Source: Cryptomeria japonica (Eukaryota > Streptophyta > Pinopsida > Cupressales > Cupressaceae). Taken from it: a stretch of DNA of 64,000 nt. The notes under the pieces are model-generated. The model worked only from the letters and a program-made list of their open reading frames with translations, was not told the DNA's origin and ran no database searches. Positions 11,203 through 21,966 of the stretch are shown here, piece by piece. Both the position numbers and the translations under genes were made by a program. The stretch is taken from NCBI RefSeq assembly GCF_030272615.1, contig NW_026729277.1:54001-118000 (forward strand), in the 5' to 3' direction. Position 1 is the stretch's first letter, and the number at the start of each line of letters is the position of its first letter.

Positions 11203-11811
11203 TTGATTAAGATAAATGATTTTTATAGGGACCCAAAACCCAAAGTTAAAGAGAAACACAAAAAATAAGTAGTTGAAAACCAGTCCAAAACCAACGGCAT
11301 ATCAGCCATAGAAATAGGGCCCAAGCCCATGCAACAAAAAATAAAACAAATTAAGGAAAAAACCTAAAACTCACTAGAATAGAGATTGTATCATCTCCAA
11401 ATTCTTTTGAGTCATATGCTTGTTGATGTCCTTGACATCATCCATGATGAACATGGAGGTATTCTTCTCTTGGTTCCTACTTCTAGTCCTCATATAGGGG
11501 CCTGTGGTGGTCTGATGTCCCATACTCTGCAAGCTTGGTTCAAGGATTTTCTTCTTGTGTTTGGTGTCAAAGCAGGGAAAACTTGTGGTGGATTGAGCTC
11601 TTTGACCTACTATCATCGCATTTACCTTCTTAAGATCCCAAGTGCTATTATTCATGGCTTCTTTGCTAATATCCACTAGGCTCTTCAGATTACCCTTAAT
11701 TTCTTCTAAGCTAATCTTGAACTGACCAATCCTTGATTGATAATCAGTTTTCATGGTCTTTACATCTTCTATGAGTTTCTATGTCATTCAAAGAAGTCTA
11801 TACATCTGGAT
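11203..11811 (-). mobile_element. 609-bp retroposed insertion in NA-1 with 20-bp target duplications
   Basis: GTGATAGTGATATTTTGTTT occurs at 11183-11202 and again, identical, at 11812-11831. A 20-bp duplication is too long for LTR elements and fits target-primed reverse transcription, that is, a 5'-truncated LINE or a LINE-mobilised sequence. The longest frame (11374-11754, minus strand, 126 aa) is basic and Gln-rich (MKTDYQSRIGQFKISLEE...) and matches no family I know. There is no clear poly(A), so orientation rests on the ORF only. Confidence 0.6.
11374..11754 (-). CDS. unrecognised ORF inside the 609-bp insertion
   Basis: 126 residues, uninterrupted, fully within the insertion flanked by 20-bp repeats. 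Mixed charged composition with a basic stretch KHKKKIL and RTRSRNQEKN; no catalytic motif, zinc knuckle or membrane segment. It could be the last part of a LINE ORF, or chance in a short insertion. Function unknown. Confidence 0.25.
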   Translation of the reverse strand: MKTDYQSRIGQFKISLEEIKGNLKSLVDISKEAMNNSTWDLKKVNAMIVGQRAQSTTSFPCFDTKHKKKILEPSLQSMGHQTTTGPYMRTRSRNQEKNTSMFIMDDVKDINKHMTQKNLEMIQSLF

Positions 11812-12022
11812 GTGATAGTGATATTTTGTTTCTAGTGATAGTGAAAGCGATATTTCAGTAGTATGAATTTGTTGATCTCTTCATTGGTTTTGGAAGTTAA
11901 CAGGTTGATTTGACAGTTGATTAACTTTTGACATGCATTCTCATTATTTTGATGATTTTAGAACATGTACATGTCTTAATTTAGATTCATTTTTGTGGAT
12001 TCTATTTGGTTTGACATTAATG

Positions 12023-12036
12023 CCAAAAGGGGAGTT
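12023..12036 (+). other. NA-1 polypurine tract
   Basis: CCAAAAGGGGAGTT, preceded by TTGACATTAATG, abuts the right LTR start at 12037. The extended context resembles the tracts of NA-2 and Copia-2 (CATCAATGCCAAAGGGG). Confidence 0.75.
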
Positions 12037-14295
12037 TGTTGTTCCCTCTAGCATGTGTTGGCATTAATGTCAAAGTTCCTACAGATTGCATATGATAACT
12101 CCTTGATGGTACATATATATGTCTTCTTTATCTAGGGTATATGGCTTGAATGCAATGAGCATCTTTTCTGGTGTCTCTATTATGTGATGTCTAGCATATC
12201 TTATTTTATAGTAGGCATTTATGTCTTATGTTGTTATCAATAATAATTGTTTAATAAATTGTTAATATATTATTAATATGTTATTAATATGTTATTATAT
12301 TTTAATAATATAGGTCATTGCATGTCTAATAATTATAGGGTTTATTAGTCTTCATATGGTAAGATGTGTGTAAGTGGATTTCTATGCATAAGATGTTTGA
12401 CATTTGGTTTATAAGCCAAGTGACTTTGTAACTTGGAATATATGTCTTTGGGTAATAAGTTTTGTTTGTCAACATGGAATCACATCCCATTATAATTTCC
12501 TTCAATAACAATTGGCATTTTGTGATGAAAGAAAAAGTGTATTGTTGAACACATTACTCACTTTGTCTTATTGAAAAGCATACTCTTTGTCGGACATATT
12601 GCTTGTAAAAACCTAGCTATAGTCGGGTATGAGGCCTACCAGAGTTCATGGACATTTTTTATTCAATAGTGATGCATTTTTCATGAGCGCTAAGAAGCAC
12701 AAACACTGATAGTTGGTTTTGACATTCAGTTGGAAGGTATTTGTAAAGAATTTAGTGTCTAGGATACAAATGGAGATAGCTCTCTATCACAAAAATATTT
12801 GATTTCTTTGGAGGTAGAGATAGGTGTATTATTTCCTCATTATCTTGTGGAGTTTCTATTTTGACTAGACTAGTAATAAACAATTTTAGTTTGTTTATTT
12901 GAAAAAACTTCTTCTTGCATTAACAAAGTAGTTTTTGGGTTTTGTTTTTTAACCCTAGTTCGAGGTCCTTGAGTTTAACTTTGTTGCACAAAGATTATTT
13001 GGTTTGTTGGAACTTGACTGGGGTTTACATTTTTGTCCATAATGTATAATTTTTTCTTCATGTCTTATTACTGCCCTTGTTCAAAACCCTAGTCTAGGGT
13101 TTAGCATTCTTTGTGGGTTAGAATTCTTTGTTAAACATGAAACCCTTGTTCAGGAGTTAGCATTCTTTGTTGTACATGAAAACTTTATATGTTAAAACTC
13201 CATAGTCTTCTCTCAAGTTTTGTTTAGTAGTGATCACTGTTAAAGACAATAAAATAGTTAAAAGCATTTTGTTCATTCAATTTGGAAAACCATAGTTTGA
13301 TCTATTGAAATAGTTTTAGAAAGACAGTTGTATATTTTGTTGTAACAATTATGAAGATAGTTCTCTTTCCATTCAAAAAAAGAGAACACTATATATGCAT
13401 TATGTTGAAGGCATTCAATGTGTGAGTGTGGTTGATCAGAAAGACAAATCTTTTATTACTATTTATTGTAATCATAGAGGCATCGTTCTTCAGTTTTGTA
13501 TCTGAGCTTGAACAAAATGTTGAGAAAAGTTTTGTAAATAATTTACAGTGCATTGTGAATGAGATTCACTACATTATATTACTATGTATACTTCACAAAT
13601 GCATAATGATATATTGTATGTGAACTGTAGTGACATTTTGTACTTTTTCTTCTGAATCTCAAGTGATGCGAAATCAAAAGATGTTGTAAAAGTGAAACAA
13701 AGATGATACTCTATATTTGTATTAGCACTATGAAGATATGATATTGTTGAATAACCAATGAGGCACATTGCTAGTGAAGTACATTTAATTGTTAGAGAAA
13801 TATTGTAGCCAGTGAGGCATTTTATTATTTAAGCCAGTGAGGCATTTTTTGATTTTTTTAATTCCCCTTAAGGGTTTTCCACTCAATAAATTTGGTGTGA
13901 TGAGTTTATATCTTATTTGGTTTATTTTGTTTCTATGTTCTAGTCATGACAAGTATTCATTTTAATGTTTACTGTTGGGATGACGATAAATGCATAAAAA
14001 TTTAGTATACCATATTAGTTTAAAGAGAATTAAGTATTCATTTAAATTACTTCATAAGCCCTTCTTATTATAAGATGTTTTCAAATTTTGTTCAACAAAT
14101 GTTAATGTCATCTTGTTGGTTCTTGTTAGTGTTCAAACAAGTTTGCATCACAAATTTCAAAGTATGATTGTCACAAATTTTAAATGAATGTCTTATCTAA
14201 AGAAGTTAAGGCAAACAATTACATCTATTTAATAAGATATTGATTCACCCTCCCCCACCCTTCCCCCCTTCTCAATGTCTTTTTGTACTCAAACA
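12037..14295 (+). repeat. NA-1 right LTR
   Basis: 2259 bp from TGTTGTTCCC to CTCAAACA. The first 410 bp match the left LTR. CCCCTTAAGGGTTTTCCACTC near 13863 and the C-rich block at 14230-14275 look like the R-U5 end of copia LTRs. GCCAGTGAGGCAT occurs twice near 13810-13850. No coding. Confidence 0.65.
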
Positions 14296-14572
14296 TGTTA
14301 TTGCTAAACAAATATGAAGATGAATCCCCTAAAAAATGTGGTGTCACTAGTTCATAGCTCTAGTCAAAAGTGATTCAGCTTTGGCCCATTACCAAGCAAA
14401 TAAAAACTAAAAAAATTCCATGTTTCACTATCACTAAATTTTTTTTTTCAAAATAATTAGCTAACAAAATTGTTAGGTAAACTTGTCAATTAAAAAAAAT
14501 AAGATTAGACTTACGCTAAATAAAATTAGACTCATGCTATGAAATGGATTCTAAACATGGTTAAACATTACA

Positions 14573-15454
14573 TGTTGTATGTTACTAGATTGAATTGTGT
14601 TTGAGTTTTTATAACAATATTTTAGATCACACTCTATGATCCGTCATTGGAATACAAGAGAGCGAAGAGTGACAAACAATTATTATTTATAGATTAGGAT
14701 CAACTTAAAAAGGGGACGAAGGATGGGAGGTGGCATATAACTCAAAGCAAAGGGAGAGAATTAGAAAAAGGAAGAGAAAAGTGGCAAAGAGGGAAAATTT
14801 GATAAATAAAAGAAGAGAGGGATAGTAGGAAGAAGCAAAAGTAAAGGTAGGAAAAAAATACTAAATGTAGAACAAGCTTAGAAGGTACATGAAAATAAAC
14901 AATTTGAATTAGTGATAATAATAAAATTCAAATGAGAAATAAAATATTAAAATGACATAAACTAATGAGCGAATAAACATGAGAAAATTGTTAATACCAT
15001 ATTACAATGTAATATTATCTGTATTAAAAATATAATAATTATTTATATATTATAATAGGAACAAATTAACTTATAATATCAATATGCTATTATACTAAAT
15101 GTAGTTTGCAATATATTATCCATATAACATATTATAATATGCATTAATAATATATAATCTATCTATTATATTTGGAAACTAGAGATATTATATTATAACA
15201 AAAAATACTAGAACATGAAATAAAACTTAATATTGAAACTATTGTCACATTTTTCTTCTTTTTTCTAATTATCTCCTTTGGCTTTGACCTACATGCCACC
15301 TCCCATCGTCCCTCCCTTTTATAAGTTGATCCTAGTTGTAATTGATCATTTTTTTGTCTCTTTTAGTTCTTTTGTATCTTCATGATGTATCATGAAGTAT
15401 GATCCAAAATGTTGATAAAATACTCAAACATAATTTAATCTAAAAAATACAACA
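14573..15454. mobile_element. MITE-like element with about 220-bp terminal inverted repeats
   Basis: 14573-14796 matches the reverse complement of 15236-15454 nearly throughout; both arms contain GGATCAACTTA and GATGGGAGGTGGCAT. The roughly 440-bp centre is very AT-rich and non-coding. Long arms and small size suggest a MULE-type or foldback MITE. Outer ends and target duplication could not be fixed by eye. Confidence 0.7.
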
Positions 15455-16653
15455 AAAAAATTATAGATTGTGGAAATCTGATATCATTAATAGTTAAACA
15501 TTTTATTTTTATTCATCTAAAAAAATTATATTTTGTTTATCATCACATTAATTTTATTGACAACATAATCTCATATAAAAAATTTATCAAGATTCTTTAA
15601 AAAACAAGGACAACTATAATCTTTCTTTCAAGGACCATGGCACAACTCCCTTATCTACAAACTATTTTTATCAGTATAGCCCAATGCATTTAGTGGTCAC
15701 AAAAGGTAACTATAACATGCTATCCTAGATAAATTCTCCTCGCCCCATCATCTACTGAAGGCTCTGAGCTAACACTTTAGCCAAAGAGCACGTAAACAGT
15801 GTATTTGGCATAAAAAAGACAACTTTAGGGACAAAAAGTAGTTGATAATAACTTCAAAAGACAACTTAACAGAAAAAAAAAGTGATAGCATTTCGGATGT
15901 CTGACAATAAACTATCCAGATTTCTCTCATATTTATTTGTAGATACGCCAGACATTAGTGCAAAGCATTTCAACAATAATGCTTTTTTAACATCCGAAAA
16001 CATTTTAAGAATAATATTGTTGTGCGGTTTAAAACATCTGAAAACATTTTAAGAATCATATTGTTGTGCAGTTTTTGTTACAAATGCAATCATGTCACGG
16101 TGTCACAGTACAGTTGAATGGCTATCAATTTTTTCTTATTGTAGACGAAAAGTTGAAATAGAAATTACGAAAGTGAACTTAGTGCATTATTTAAATCGAT
16201 TCGACAGGTGCGGTTTTCTTTACTTCCAGGCCTCCCCAAATGCAACGATATTAAACTACATTAGTAAATTGTTTAAATAGACTTTTCCCGTTCCCGTAAT
16301 TGAGAATCACATTATTTAACACTTAATCCTTATCAAAATTTAAATGTAAACAACAAATATAAAATTGAAGAGGCATGGAATAATTTGTTAACAGTGTGGG
16401 AAGTACTCATCAGCACTAAGACGCAAAATCCATCAAAAACGATTCATTATTGTAATATGACACCATCTACAATATGACAATACGATAATACACAGAAAAG
16501 CTTCTAGTATTCACCGATAACAACATTTCTAAGGAATTCATGTCTCCCATCATCAGCGAAACCATCATGTAGTAGACAATACTGCTATGGATGAGTAGAA
16601 TCTAAACCACCTCTCCTTTACATAGGGTCTATATATTTTCCACGATTGGCTAC
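15455..16653. other. PRP-B 3' flank
   Basis: Non-coding. From about 16000 it is homologous to the 3' flanks of the other PRP units (AACATTTTAAGAATCATATTG, then GGTGTCACAGTACAGT). A local duplication of that ACATTTTAAGAAT block occurs at about 16000-16060. Confidence 0.55.
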
Positions 16654-16773
16654 CTGTAACAAGAACGAAAAGAAAACTTAATCAGCAAAGCAGCCTAGCA
16701 AAATTTTGTACGATTACAAACATATCCAAGCGATGGAAATGTAAAGTGAGTAAAAACAGAACCGTGAACTTAC
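16654..16773 (-). other. PRP-B 3' UTR intron
   Basis: GTAAGTTCAC donor at 16773 and TTACAG acceptor at 16654, 120 nt, in the same place as in PRP-A and PRP-C. The donor is 35 nt past the stop used by PRP-B. Confidence 0.65.
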
Positions 16774-16808
16774 AAAATATCTAATGAGTAGGATGAGGTG
16801 GAGGAGAC

Positions 16809-17456
16809 TTATGCATGAGAGGAGGATTGTAGTGTCCATGCTTTGCTGGGGGAGCCTGGCTTGGGAGGAGATTTCTTCAAGGGAGGATGGAGTTGGCCAT
16901 AGGGATTGAAGATGGGGAAGCCTGGCTTGTGAAATGGAGGAGTAAGAGGAGGATGAGGTTTTCCATGGGAGAAAGAAGTGGGGCGCTCATTGATGGTATG
17001 AGGAGGCACCTTACCGTGCACTGGTGGAGGCTTGGGAATGACTGGTGGTTTAACTTTGGGATGGGAAGGAGATTGATGAGCACTAGGGGGAGAAGAGAAG
17101 TGACCATCTTTCATGGGATGTTTCTTTTCAAATGGAGGCTTGTGAAGTGGAGGTGGCTTTGGAATAAATGGAGAAGAGTAGTGTGGCTGTGGCTTAGGAA
17201 GTGGAGGAGGCTGAACGCCTTTCATAGGAGGCTTCTTCTCAAATGGGGGCTTGTGAAGGGGTGGAGGCTTTGGAATAAAGGGAGAAGGATGGTGTGGTTG
17301 TGGTTTGTGAAGTGGCGGGGGAAGTGTAGGAGGGTGAGCTTCTGGTAAAGGCTTTCCATTGTGATGGAAGGGAGGCAATGGTCTCTCCGATGAACACACT
17401 GACACAAATGCCAACAAGACGATAAGTAAAAGGGAATGATGAAGAGCCATCGCCAT
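16809..17456 (-). CDS. PRP-B: proline/histidine-rich secreted protein
   Basis: 215 residues. Start 17456 (MAMALHHS) is the first ATG after the TATA box, in a good plant context (ACAATGGC); the ATG at 17450 is the one conserved among paralogs. Signal peptide to about ...VSVCSS, then a Pro/His/Lys-rich mature chain, probably a cell-wall structural protein. A unit of about 35 residues built on PSPFIPKPPPLHKPPFEKK occurs twice in tandem, which PRP-A and PRP-C lack. The chain ends SPSKAWTLQSSSHA rather than the paralogs' PPPLPTY-type end, because this copy is 5 nt shorter near 16850 and switches frame. No cysteines in the mature part. The open frame over a repetitive sequence suggests past or present function; expression is unknown. 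Confidence 0.75.
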   Translation of the reverse strand: MAMALHHSLLLIVLLAFVSVCSSERPLPPFHHNGKPLPEAHPPTLPPPLHKPQPHHPSPFIPKPPPLHKPPFEKKPPMKGVQPPPLPKPQPHYSSPFIPKPPPLHKPPFEKKHPMKDGHFSSPPSAHQSPSHPKVKPPVIPKPPPVHGKVPPHTINERPTSFSHGKPHPPLTPPFHKPGFPIFNPYGQLHPPLKKSPPKPGSPSKAWTLQSSSHA

Positions 17457-17493
17457 TGTTGGTGGTGAATTGAAATGGTGCAAGGGTTGAAGA

Positions 17494-17503
17494 GTATTTA
17501 TAC
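17494..17503 (-). promoter_or_regulatory. PRP-B TATA box
   Basis: GTATAAATAC on the minus strand about 40 nt before the start codon, identical to the boxes of PRP-A and PRP-C. Confidence 0.78.
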
Positions 17504-17627
17504 ACAACCAAGTGAACCCAAGGGCAGTGGAAAGGTCGAGTTCAAACGTGCTACGTGTTGATGCTCAACCGCTCATTTTATAACTCTTGGTCCGCAACAA
17601 ACAAATATAAAAGAAGACTAATGGTTA

Positions 17628-17635
17628 TACGTGGC
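17628..17635 (-). promoter_or_regulatory. ACGT-core element upstream of PRP-B
   Basis: GCCACGTA, in the same conserved stretch (GGTTATACGTGGCG on +) as in PRP-A. Confidence 0.4.
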
Positions 17636-17639
17636 GTGA

Positions 17640-18239
17640 AGGACAGAAAAGAGGAAGACGTTCTCACATGTTGAGGCAAATCGCTGAAACACCACGAAAA
17701 GGAGAGTGAACGTATGGCCATGGGAAAATACAAAAGGGTTGGATCCGCCTACAACAACGTTTAAAAAACATGTAATTGAATATCTTATATTTTGAATCTT
17801 TTTACTTTAGCTTTCAAATATTGAATCGGGATGCTTTCCTTTGTTCAAAAAGATTTTTATGCTCGCACAACCTTTTCTGGACGGATTATTACCACACTTA
17901 CGTTGCACTAATTCTTTATGCGCGCCTTCATTAATAAAATTTTATTCCCTTCATCGTACTTCACCTCGTAGTCTCATACTGAAGGAGCTAAAGCAAGTCA
18001 TCGAGAGGTTTGAGACTGTCTGCTAAGGGCTTATCTAAATTAAAAGAATCGGGGCCATCCTTCAGTTTTTTCTAAGGTATAAAATGTATATACACAGTAT
18101 AATTAATAAGTTGAAATTTAAATTAATCAAAAGATAAAATTTGAATATTTATTGGAGGTTGTTATCTTAGTTGCTTCTTGTACTATGTGTTTTTCTCTTG
18201 TCATACCACATTTAGCTTTTAATGGCCTTGGTCAGCCTC
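17640..18239. other. PRP-B distal flank and spacer
   Basis: The first part (to about 17760) keeps diverged traces of the shared upstream flank (CACATGTTGAGGCAAATCGC, GGTTGGATCCGCC). Beyond that I see no gene or repeat. Confidence 0.5.
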
Positions 18240-18850
18240 AGCCCAATAGTTGATGCCAGTGTTGGAGCTTTGTCAATGGGCGACCGTGACACCCTAAAAC
18301 AAATAACCTTGTAAGTTTGTCCCAAAGGTATTGCACAAGGTATCTCTTCTAGTAACGCTGATGTTGTCTTGTGTGTCCAAGACTTTGATAGCTCATGCGA
18401 ATGGCTTGAGAAATTTATCTTAATAGGTTACTTTGTGGGTAGGGTTCCACCTGAAAGCATGTTGTGTGATTGGGTTGCCAAAGCCTAGGCCCGTAATGGG
18501 GTCTGACTTGATGGTGTTCACAATCTCCCCAAGTGCTTTTTTTTTTTTCTGTTTTGTTTTTTCAATCCCACCATGTCGAGGGTCTCCTTTGTCATGGGCC
18601 CTAGTTTGTTTGGTCTTCCTTGCTTGTTTTTCAGCCATGGTCATGAGAATTTACTGTCTCAGATGACAAAAAGAAAAAGGTCTTAGTTTTGATTGAGTTC
18701 CTTGGTCTCCCTTTGCATGAGGATAATAGACAATAAGGGCTTGCTGAAGAATTCTAGAAGGGTATAGTCTACTACAATGTTCATTAAAATACAATGACAA
18801 CTTACAAATAGAGATGAGATTGGTCTCAACCATAAGCATTATAATCGTAG
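18240..18850 (+). pseudogene. LINE ORF1 relic (DUF4283-like)
   Basis: Plus-strand translation from about 18340 gives GYFVGRVPPESMLCDWVAKA, a TAG, then LDGVHNLPKCFFFF and, after a T-run, MGPSLFGLPCLFFSHGHEN, followed by IEFLGLPLH. This order (G-F/Y-x-G..P, W..W, FF.F, GPW, P.WVRLPNLPL) is that of the DUF4283 domain in ORF1 of plant L1-type LINEs. The frame has stops (one TAG where Trp is expected) and shifts. A dead fragment; flanks unclear. Confidence 0.5.
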
Positions 18851-20099
18851 TCAAATTCAAAGGATAGTCTTTTGAAAATCTATTCTGAAAGGCCTTTGTA
18901 GATTAGTTGAGAGAATTGCAATTGGTAAAGGTGGGTAATGAGTAGGATTTGCAACCAATGATCATTTACAAACAAAGATAGGTCATTTTGCATTCATTTC
19001 TTTCTTATTGCAGAGTACAACAAATTTTCCTATGCATCAATGATGAAGAAATACAAATAAAGGTAAAGATGCAATCTTAAAAAATACATTCTAAAGAGGA
19101 CAAATCTACTAACAAAGACCTTTATAGTGAAAATAAGTCATCTAAAAGTAATGACCCCCATAATTCAATATCAAAGAGTCTTAGGCATAGTCATAGATTC
19201 TAAGGCCAATACCAAAACAAGAAATCATTATCAAAAAGCAATTGAAGAATAGTCCCTAGTTTGCATGAAGAAAGCAACTTCAAAACTTAGAACCATAGCG
19301 CTACCATTATAAATGCTTGACAAAACATAAAGGTTCATGATAGTACTGAGTTGCCAAAGTGCTAAGAAAAGGTTAAATTTTTTAACAGGCAATTACGGTG
19401 TATTGAAAATGGAAAAGTCATAAAGGATAGTTATATGAATAATGAGATAGGGTTATTTATGAGTCATATGCCCAAGGCATGTTGCACAGAAGGAGGGTAG
19501 TCATATAAAGGTCTCAAAACTTAATAAAAGAGAGGTAGTGGAAGACAATCAAAGGAGGAAGCAATTCAATGATTGATGTAGATATGCAATGCTAGTCTAT
19601 GGAGAGAAAGTGCATAATTTAGGCACAAGATAGTCAAAGGAAGATCCCTACATGACAAGAACAAAAAGTATAGATCAAGGAACCCTTTAAAGAGATAGAA
19701 TAACATCATGAGGATTTGGTGGTCAAAGAGATCTATGAAGGAAATAAAAGATTTCAAATAAGGGGAGATTGACACCACAGTTAATAGTGAACCGAGAAGA
19801 TACATACAGATCATAGAGGATACTTTTCCTTTCAGATCATAGGGCAAGGCAATAAATTTGCAGTCATTGCAATTATCTCTTCAATGGAAGTATCTATAAG
19901 GGCTTCTGATAGTCTATATCTTGGTGGAAGGACATTGAGAGGGTAAAGAACATGAAGATAGTGGAAGCATAATAGGGAGTTTGCATGAAGATGAAAACAA
20001 AATACAATCAATGATAGCATTCCCTTCTAAGATTAGGCCTTCGAGTCACACAAGAGATGCAATCACAAATGAAAGCATAGAGAAGGGTTTTGAGAGATA
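18851..20099. other. unassigned spacer
   Basis: AT/AG-rich, no frame of protein-like character, no repeats recognised. Confidence 0.4.
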
Positions 20100-20693
20100 T
20101 ATCAATTACAAGAGAAAAAAGAATTGAAAGAGTCTTGATTGTCTTGATTACATAGAGACATCTCCTCGTGATTCTCCTTGTTCTATGCCTCCGATATTGG
20201 TAGCTATTCAATCACCTCCACCTACTAGTTTGACAGAGATTTTGGCTTATTCGAATGTTACCTCAGATTCTCTTCAGCAAGTTCTTCCTTGTCCTCTTGA
20301 TGAGCGAGATATCATATTATCAAAGATTTATCATTTGTTTGTTGAATCTCTCCTTGATCATGATGACAACATTGAGGACACTTGCCATCTCTCCAATGTC
20401 ACCTCACATCGAGATGCATATTCTTTTGGTTTGGATTCTCTTGTTCTCTCTTAGCCACTCCATGCTATTATCTTTCCACATTCTTATTCACATCCAAAAA
20501 AATCGCACACTTCAGTGGTCACTGTTCTTGAGTCTTGTATGGCAAATTTGCAGTCTAGAATTAGATTGGAGAAATATGAGTATTTTTTAGAACCATTCAT
20601 TTTGATTCCTTCATACATTTCACTTGAGTGGGAAACCAGTAGTTTAATAGCTCGAGGTTTCTATCTTCCAAAAGGAAGAGGCATCATTTGTTA
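20100..20693 (+). pseudogene. relict open frame of unknown type before a possible LTR
   Basis: One frame reads through about 195 codons with a single TAG at 20452 (CCA follows): ...SPPPTSLTEILAYSNVTSDS... before it and ...ARGFYLPKGRGIIC after it. The composition is protein-like, with acidic patches, but I recognise no domain. It lies about 270 bp upstream of a purine stretch and an LTR-like start at 20964, so it may be the 3'-terminal ORF of a decayed LTR element. Confidence 0.3.
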
Positions 20694-20963
20694 GAAAGGA
20701 ACCTACTATAGAATTCACCATGCTACATTTTGTACTGGCATTCTTTCTTTTCTTTGTGGAGACACAATTGGGTATTTATCCTATATTTTCATTTTCATTT
20801 TCACTTTATGTGAGACCTTCTTGGGGTGAACGATGTTACAACATAGAAGATTCCATGCAGAGTTAGTGTATTTTTGTAGGGGGGGTTTTGTTCCCACTAG
20901 CTTTTCCTTCTTTCCTCTTTTCTCCTTTATTCTCTAGTCTCCTTAGTTAGACTTACGGGGAAG

Positions 20964-21395
20964 TGTTAGAATAATCTACAAACTTGATTTATCAGTTTTT
21001 TTTAGATAATAAGTACCGCAACATGTTTTTATTTATTCTTTAGGGGAAGTTGCTATTGCATCTTGCTTTATCTATGATTTATTATTAAAAACTATTGATT
21101 GCTTGGTTTATAAGTTAATTAAGGAAGACATCAAGACATCAAGATTTCAATCTATTGTTTCTAGATTTGTGGCTTTCCTCTCTTCTTTATTCCAAATCTT
21201 CCCCTTCTTTTCCTCTATTTTATACTTTCATAAAGGCTCTATATATTGTAAGTAATTCATGTAAATTAATTAATGAGTTAATGAAATAGTTTTAATCTCA
21301 TTATTTCTCTCAAGATTTCTATCTATTTTGTAGGTTTACTTCTTTCTTTCTACCTAGATCTTATTATGTTGTGTAGGTTTAGATAAACTTTTACC
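20964..21395 (+). repeat. possible LTR with adjoining primer-site-like sequence
   Basis: ACGGGGAAG then TGTTAGAATAATC resembles polypurine tract plus LTR start; at 21396 TGGTATCAAAACGCC resembles a tRNA-iMet primer site, followed by AATTTTACAGATC. Having both signals is odd (3' LTR of one element, or 5' LTR of another). No second copy lies in the window, so this stays tentative. Confidence 0.3.
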
Positions 21396-21961
21396 TGGTA
21401 TCAAAACGCCAATTTTACAGATCTTATACAATGATCGATATATAATATTTTGGTCTATGGAATGAGCTAGGAGAATGTGACACTCCATTTCATCTTTGGA
21501 AGCAATACAAATTATTGATAATGGCATTAGAATTTCCAGATTGAAAGTGTCTCCAAATAAATGTGGAGGAAAAGATATAAAGGCATCCAAAAATATGGGG
21601 TATCACGTATTTATTTACTACATGGAACTGATTTTTTTAATGCTATGAATGACCTGTTCTTGTAAATGTATTGGTTATTTGATAGTTCTTCCAAGTGATG
21701 AAAAGGATGTTTGTATAACTTTTGAAGAGACAAAAGGATAGATATTACCATACTCCACCATTTCATGTAGCCATGATAGAGATATAGTCCATGCCATAGA
21801 CCACCATTCGTGAAGGCACATTGAGCATTGTAGATTGTAGGATCTTTGCTAATAAGGAAAAACACAAATCAATCCATGATAGATACAAAGGAAATCTAGG
21901 ATAGTGATGTTGAAGAGATGCACCCTAAGGAAACTCTTCTTCAATATATTTTATTGTCCAT
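21396..21961. other. unassigned
   Basis: No convincing frame or repeat between the possible LTR and the NA-2 insertion site. Confidence 0.35.
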
Positions 21962-21966
21962 CTATC

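Larger units (their letters stand above)
9004..14295 (+). mobile_element. NA-1: non-coding LTR retrotransposon with unequal LTRs
   Basis: Begins TGTTGTTCCCTCT (9004) and ends GTACTCAAACA (14295); the flanking 5 bp are TGTTA on both sides (8999-9003 and 14296-14300), a perfect target duplication. The right LTR (12037-14295) follows a polypurine tract. The left LTR matches it for only about 400 bp and then departs, so about 1.85 kb has been lost there. The interior (about 9.4-12.0 kb) holds no gag or pol. The C-rich block TTGATTCACCC near 14240 corresponds to the G-rich GTGAATCA block of NA-2 and Copia-2 LTRs, so all three belong to one broad copia group, perhaps Sirevirus-like. A 609-bp retroposed insertion lies inside. 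Confidence 0.75.

Noticed and set aside
16887-17348. 153-residue Trp/Arg-rich plus-strand ORF
   Set aside because: Exact antisense of the PRP-B proline repeats.
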